IMG/VR virus record: IMGVR_UViG_3300048997_000130
Coordinates: 1-64,000 of that record
DNA from: a virus
Strand: one strand, 5' to 3'
DNA: 64,000 bases
A program made the position numbers and the translations under genes. Positions within the stretch are counted from its first letter, which is position 1; each line of letters opens with the position of its first letter. This document shows, piece after piece, positions 60,819 to 64,000 of the stretch. The notes beneath the pieces were generated by a model, which was given only the letters and a program-made list of their open reading frames with translations, searched no databases and had not been told where the DNA came from.

Positions 60819-61322
60819 ATTAATATAATAATTTCGAAAATCCCAGCAATTGATGCTGACTCATTTTATGATGCATATCATTATATCGGAAAATGCAAAG
60901 CTAAAATAAACTATGGTGTATATTTTGAAGAACAATTAATTGCATGCGCCACATTCAAACCTCCAACTCGCCAATCCAAACATCCTTGGGAATTAGTCCG
61001 AATGACTTCCCATCCACAATTCCGCGTTCATGGCATTTGGTCCAAAATCTTGAAACAATTTATTCAAGATTTTGGACCAAAGTCAATTGTGAGTTTTTCA
61101 GATAATAGGTTATTCTCTGGGAAAGTTTACGAGAAAATTGGATTCCAGTTTGATGGTGACGTCCGACCTGATTATTATTGGGTGAAAGGTCAAAACCGAT
61201 ACCATAAATCGGTATTGCGTAAAAAACCGGGAGAAGTTGGTACTGAAACTATACTCCGTCAAATTGATGGTTTCCGGAAAATTTGGGACTTAGGAAAGAA
61301 ACGTTGGGTGTTAACATTATGA
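60819..61322 (+). CDS. Mom-like acyltransferase domain without standard start codon
   Basis: The frame is open from 60768 to the stop at 61320-61322, but contains no ATG, GTG or TTG before 61002. Conserved sequence already begins near 60825, with INIIISKIPAIDADSFYDAY, YGVYFEEQLIACATF and HPWELVRMTSHPQFRVHG. The end (SIVSFSDNRLFSGKVYEKIG, DYYWVKGQNRYHKS, IWDLGKKRWVL) is the C-terminal GNAT/Mom-like module of phage homing endonucleases such as the one at 43432. So it is either a remnant of such an enzyme or a gene started from ATT (60819) or another rare codon. A start at 61002 would remove the first half of the domain. Its stop overlaps the ligase ATG. Confidence 0.65.
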   Translation: MNIIISKIPAIDADSFYDAYHYIGKCKAKINYGVYFEEQLIACATFKPPTRQSKHPWELVRMTSHPQFRVHGIWSKILKQFIQDFGPKSIVSFSDNRLFSGKVYEKIGFQFDGDVRPDYYWVKGQNRYHKSVLRKKPGEVGTETILRQIDGFRKIWDLGKKRWVLTL

Positions 61323-62428
61323 ATGATAACATAGATTTAGATGAATTAAAATCAGAACTTAAACAAGCGCGTCTAGCTTATTTTAATTTAAATCCTGTCA
61401 TATCTGATGCGGAATATGATGCCAAAAAAGAATTATTAGCTAAATACGAACCTGACGCAGCAGAAATCAAAGCGGTAGGAGCGGATCCGCCTAAGATATC
61501 AGTGTGGGAAAAAGTCCAACATAAAATACCGATGGGGTCTCTAGATAAGGTTAATACTGAATCGGAATTCCTAGAGTGGGCTAATAAACTAGGATCTGAT
61601 ACATCATTTTTATTTATTCATAAAATTGATGGATCGAGTATGGAAGTTGTCTATGAACATGGTCAGTTAATTCGATGCGTCACCAGAGGGAACGGGATAA
61701 TTGGGGAAGATATAACCAATAATGGAATACAGATCCCTAATATTCCTAAGTTCATTCCGATACAACATGAAGAAATAATCATACGTGGCGAAGTTGTCAT
61801 GTTGAAAGATGTCTTCCATAATAAATATGCTCAAGTATACGCCAATCCAAGGAACACAGCCAACGGAAAACTTCGAGAACGTAAGTCTGGAGGTTTAAAT
61901 TGTGCCGATCTCATATTTTTAGCGTTTACTTTGGAATCCAGTTCTGCACCAAAGCTGGAATATCTAAGAATGAAAGCTCTTCAAAAAATGGGATTTTCTG
62001 TTCCAGAATTTGAAGTAGGATCTGCAGCACAAGCAGTAAGCTGGCAACAATCAATAATAGGAAACAGGAATTCGATTCCATACGAAATCGATGGAATCGT
62101 AGTTCGAGCCAATAATATTTCTCTCCAAGAAGAGCTTGGAGAAATAAATATGAGACCTAGAGCTCAAATCGCTTATAAATTCGAATCTGCTACCGGGATT
62201 TCCCAAGTCATAGATATAAAATGGCAAGTAGGATTGACTGGTCGAATTACAGCAGTAGCATCTGTGGAACCAGTTAATATTGGAGGCGTAGTAATCACTT
62301 CCATATCACTTCATAATTTAAAATTATTCCAAGATTTAAAATTATTTAAAGGATGTAGAATATTGATCTCACGTCGTAATGACGTTATTCCGTATTGTGA
62401 AAAAAATTTAGATGCAGCGTCAGATTAG
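61319..62428 (+). CDS. ligA: NAD-dependent DNA ligase, N-terminal half (Ia, adenylation, OB)
   Basis: The ATG at 61319 overlaps the preceding stop (ATGA). The 369-residue product has the NAD-binding Ia domain (NPVISDAEYDAKKELLAKY), the active-site lysine in FLFIHKIDGSS (KxDG), then RGEVVML, NPRNTANGKLRERK, EIDGIVVRAN and an OB fold (GLTGRITAVASVEPVNIGG, ISRRNDVIPY). It ends just where the zinc finger would begin. The zinc finger, HhH and BRCT are in the minus-strand gene at 59296. All catalytic motifs are present, so this half could self-adenylate but probably needs its partner. Confidence 0.94.
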   Translation: MNDNIDLDELKSELKQARLAYFNLNPVISDAEYDAKKELLAKYEPDAAEIKAVGADPPKISVWEKVQHKIPMGSLDKVNTESEFLEWANKLGSDTSFLFIHKIDGSSMEVVYEHGQLIRCVTRGNGIIGEDITNNGIQIPNIPKFIPIQHEEIIIRGEVVMLKDVFHNKYAQVYANPRNTANGKLRERKSGGLNCADLIFLAFTLESSSAPKLEYLRMKALQKMGFSVPEFEVGSAAQAVSWQQSIIGNRNSIPYEIDGIVVRANNISLQEELGEINMRPRAQIAYKFESATGISQVIDIKWQVGLTGRITAVASVEPVNIGGVVITSISLHNLKLFQDLKLFKGCRILISRRNDVIPYCEKNLDAASD

Positions 62429-62430
62429 AT

Positions 62431-63438
62431 ATGATTTATAATACTATCACAGGTATCACTAGTTATTTAACATCTCTAGATGGATTCAATAGATTAATTA
62501 TTGATAGAAGGCGAGCTGTAAAAAATGAAGAACTGTTAGATGAATTTATAATTTTAGGCCATTGGACAATTGATAAATTTGGTCAATGTATCAAAATTGG
62601 AAGCAGTGAAACTCCAGATGGATATCGGAGACCCGGTGTACAAGAATTAATTAATATATCCAATCCAGGAGAAACTGTGATTTCTAAACAGGGATTTTAT
62701 GATGAATGGCCCGGAGTTATATTAACTACGCATTTTGAATCACAAATTCCTAAGTCATCTTTAATATGTCCAGTATGTGGATTGGGTTGGAATATTAAAA
62801 ATTGTTATGATACTCAAACGCTCGAAAAATCTATTGATTATCAATTATCCAAACAAATCGGAAAATCATTATACGATTTTCTGAATGAAAATCTCCCACA
62901 AGATGAGCTGTGGATATATAGAGGCGAGATTCGGAATGATGCATTAATCGATAATGCTCCTCATCCAAGTGTGATAGGAGCAAAAGTTAATGAACATGGC
63001 TGGTATAGACCAGCCGTTGAATCATGCCATATGATACAAGATGGAGATTATGCAGCGTTTGCAGTGCAAACGTTTTTTCATAAACAATGTTATTCAGCAA
63101 GGATTAGTCAACAAATTAGAAAAAGTTATGTAGAAATGTTAGAAAAATCTGGTTGGGGAGATTCTGAATTGATAGCTATTCCCAATGAATATTCAACATA
63201 CGAGAAGTTCGAACCATGGTTTTTAGTCAAACATCCATTAGGGACGCTCAAAATCGGGTGGAGGAAACGCGTTCTCCAAATTGATTGGTCAGGGACCGGG
63301 ATTCCAATATTTGATGAATTTCGTGATGAAAAAACAACTCATAACACCACATTTATACATGCACATAATCTAGAAAAAGCGGCTGATTATTTAAAAATAA
63401 TCAAATTTAAGATTCAACAGGCGACCGCGTTGCGTTAA
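62431..63438 (+). CDS. Hypothetical protein with Cys pair (335 aa)
   Basis: Not recognised. It begins 2 bases after the ligase stop and continues the plus-strand run. Visible elements are SLICPVCGLGWNIKNC (Cys pair, perhaps a zinc site), YRPAVESCHMI, and strands like FEPWFLVKHPLGTLKIGWR. The C-terminal end overlaps the convergent gene at 63407 by 32 bases. The position suggests a replication or repair partner of the ligase, but nothing in the sequence proves this. Confidence 0.65.
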   Translation: MIYNTITGITSYLTSLDGFNRLIIDRRRAVKNEELLDEFIILGHWTIDKFGQCIKIGSSETPDGYRRPGVQELINISNPGETVISKQGFYDEWPGVILTTHFESQIPKSSLICPVCGLGWNIKNCYDTQTLEKSIDYQLSKQIGKSLYDFLNENLPQDELWIYRGEIRNDALIDNAPHPSVIGAKVNEHGWYRPAVESCHMIQDGDYAAFAVQTFFHKQCYSARISQQIRKSYVEMLEKSGWGDSELIAIPNEYSTYEKFEPWFLVKHPLGTLKIGWRKRVLQIDWSGTGIPIFDEFRDEKTTHNTTFIHAHNLEKAADYLKIIKFKIQQATALR

Positions 63439-63664
63439 GCATAGACTCGAGCGCTTCCATGGTTTCAAACGAAACTATAGTAAGTCGTATTCTTTTACCG
63501 TCCAAATGTTGTAATGCGACTTGTAAATCCAGTCCTTTATTATCTTCATCCACTAATACAAATCGTTGAGTATTAGGATCTAATGTGACTATGCCATCAA
63601 TAATTAATCCGGCATCAAATCCATGTTGGAATTGATCTCGTTTATTATCATAATCAATTGCCAT
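63407..63664 (-). CDS. Small hypothetical protein (85 aa)
   Basis: Not recognised. Begins MAIDYDNKRDQFQHGFDAG; beta-rich (GLIIDGIVTLD, RFVLVDEDN, RIRLTIVSF) with a helical end. Convergent with the gene ending at 63438. The small size and strand-turn-strand pattern recall short phage early proteins. Confidence 0.58.
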   Translation of the reverse strand: MAIDYDNKRDQFQHGFDAGLIIDGIVTLDPNTQRFVLVDEDNKGLDLQVALQHLDGKRIRLTIVSFETMEALESMLNATRSPVES

Positions 63665-63761
63665 TTATAATCTCATGCATCGAATAAATTCCTGAATTAT
63701 ACTCAACCATACTATTATTAGATATAATCCAAGCATCAGCCCTATAATTTCTAATAAAAAT

Positions 63762-64000
63762 ATGGCATCAGGATCTCACGCCTTATTCTTGCAAGGCGCT
63801 AAAGAGTTATATTCTAAGATTAAATCATCTTCTGATTTTAGAGTCCAATCATATACTAGTCCAGTAGAACATTTGATATCGGAATTTGAATCTTGGGAAT
63901 TAGAACCTCCTGAAGATATACGACGAGTTCAATCAATTGTTAAATTGATTGAACTCACCAGAACCATCAATGAGCTCATAGTCAACAGTTCGAAACCAAG
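63762..64000 (+). CDS. Partial gene at the right edge
   Basis: An ATG at 63762 opens a frame with no stop through the end of the window (79 complete codons). The product begins MASGSHALFLQGAKELYSKI and looks helical with a Glu-rich middle. A TATAAT hexamer at 63723-63728 could be a -10 element but no -35 is evident. The other 97 bases before it hold nothing recognisable. Confidence 0.55.
   Translation, partial: MASGSHALFLQGAKELYSKIKSSSDFRVQSYTSPVEHLISEFESWELEPPEDIRRVQSIVKLIELTRTINELIVNSSKP

Noticed and set aside
61002-61322. Start of the Mom-like gene at ATG 61002
   Set aside because: Conserved domain sequence (YGVYFEEQLIACATF, HPWELVR) continues in frame well upstream, so that ATG would cut the domain in half.

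Overview
This 64 kb window is a stretch of a large tailed-phage (Caudoviricetes) genome, AT-rich and densely coded, with both ends cutting through genes. It carries a full head-morphogenesis set (terminase, portal, prohead protease-like protein, probable major capsid protein) beside a replication and recombination set (clamp, clamp loader, primase, RecD2-like helicase, SbcD, FEN nuclease, ligase). Almost all genes lie on the minus strand in translationally coupled runs (ATGA overlaps, Shine-Dalgarno sequences of GGAG type). Stop codons TAA, TAG and TGA are all used. The host cannot be read directly. Two proteins, a peptidoglycan glycosyltransferase and a Cys-rich kelch lipoprotein, resemble Myxococcota proteins as I remember them, so a myxobacterium-like or related host is a reasonable guess, not a demonstrated one.

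Left accessory region (1-16 kb): a partial glycosyltransferase-51 gene; a minus-strand glycan cassette (dTDP-glucose dehydratase, sugar C-methyltransferase, two glycosyltransferases, two FkbM methyltransferases, a further methyltransferase, a CDP-sugar-epimerase-like SDR); two pyrimidine genes, pyrF and pyrC; a 2H phosphoesterase; a NADAR protein; a kelch lipoprotein; and several small unknown genes. These probably reshape host or virion glycans, feed UMP synthesis and counter host defence.

Morphogenesis region (16-43 kb): HNH endonuclease, probable major capsid protein with terminators behind it, putative decoration and scaffold proteins, prohead protease-like protein (one intein), several acidic or helical head-region proteins, portal (two inteins), large terminase (one intein inside Walker A), a candidate small terminase, a protein with three internal repeats, and a BACON-like Ig-fold structural protein. 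Genes between 17.8 and 20.8 kb are visibly richer in G+C than the rest, as expected for highly expressed virion genes.

Replication and expression region (43-64 kb): a homing endonuclease fused to a Mom-like acyltransferase domain, a tandem sigma-region-4-like regulator, FEN exonuclease, NusG-like factor, DnaX, primase, DnaN-like clamp, an ABC ATPase half lacking Walker A, a Cas4/RecB-like nuclease, SbcD, RecD2 (one intein), and an NAD-dependent DNA ligase split into two genes on opposite strands with a homing-endonuclease-derived domain between them.

The most unusual signals are: five inteins in four essential genes; the split ligase; and a recurrent set of near-perfect inverted repeats that abut or enclose start codons (pyrC, pyrF, 2H, protease, and two head-region genes), which may be a shared translational control device.
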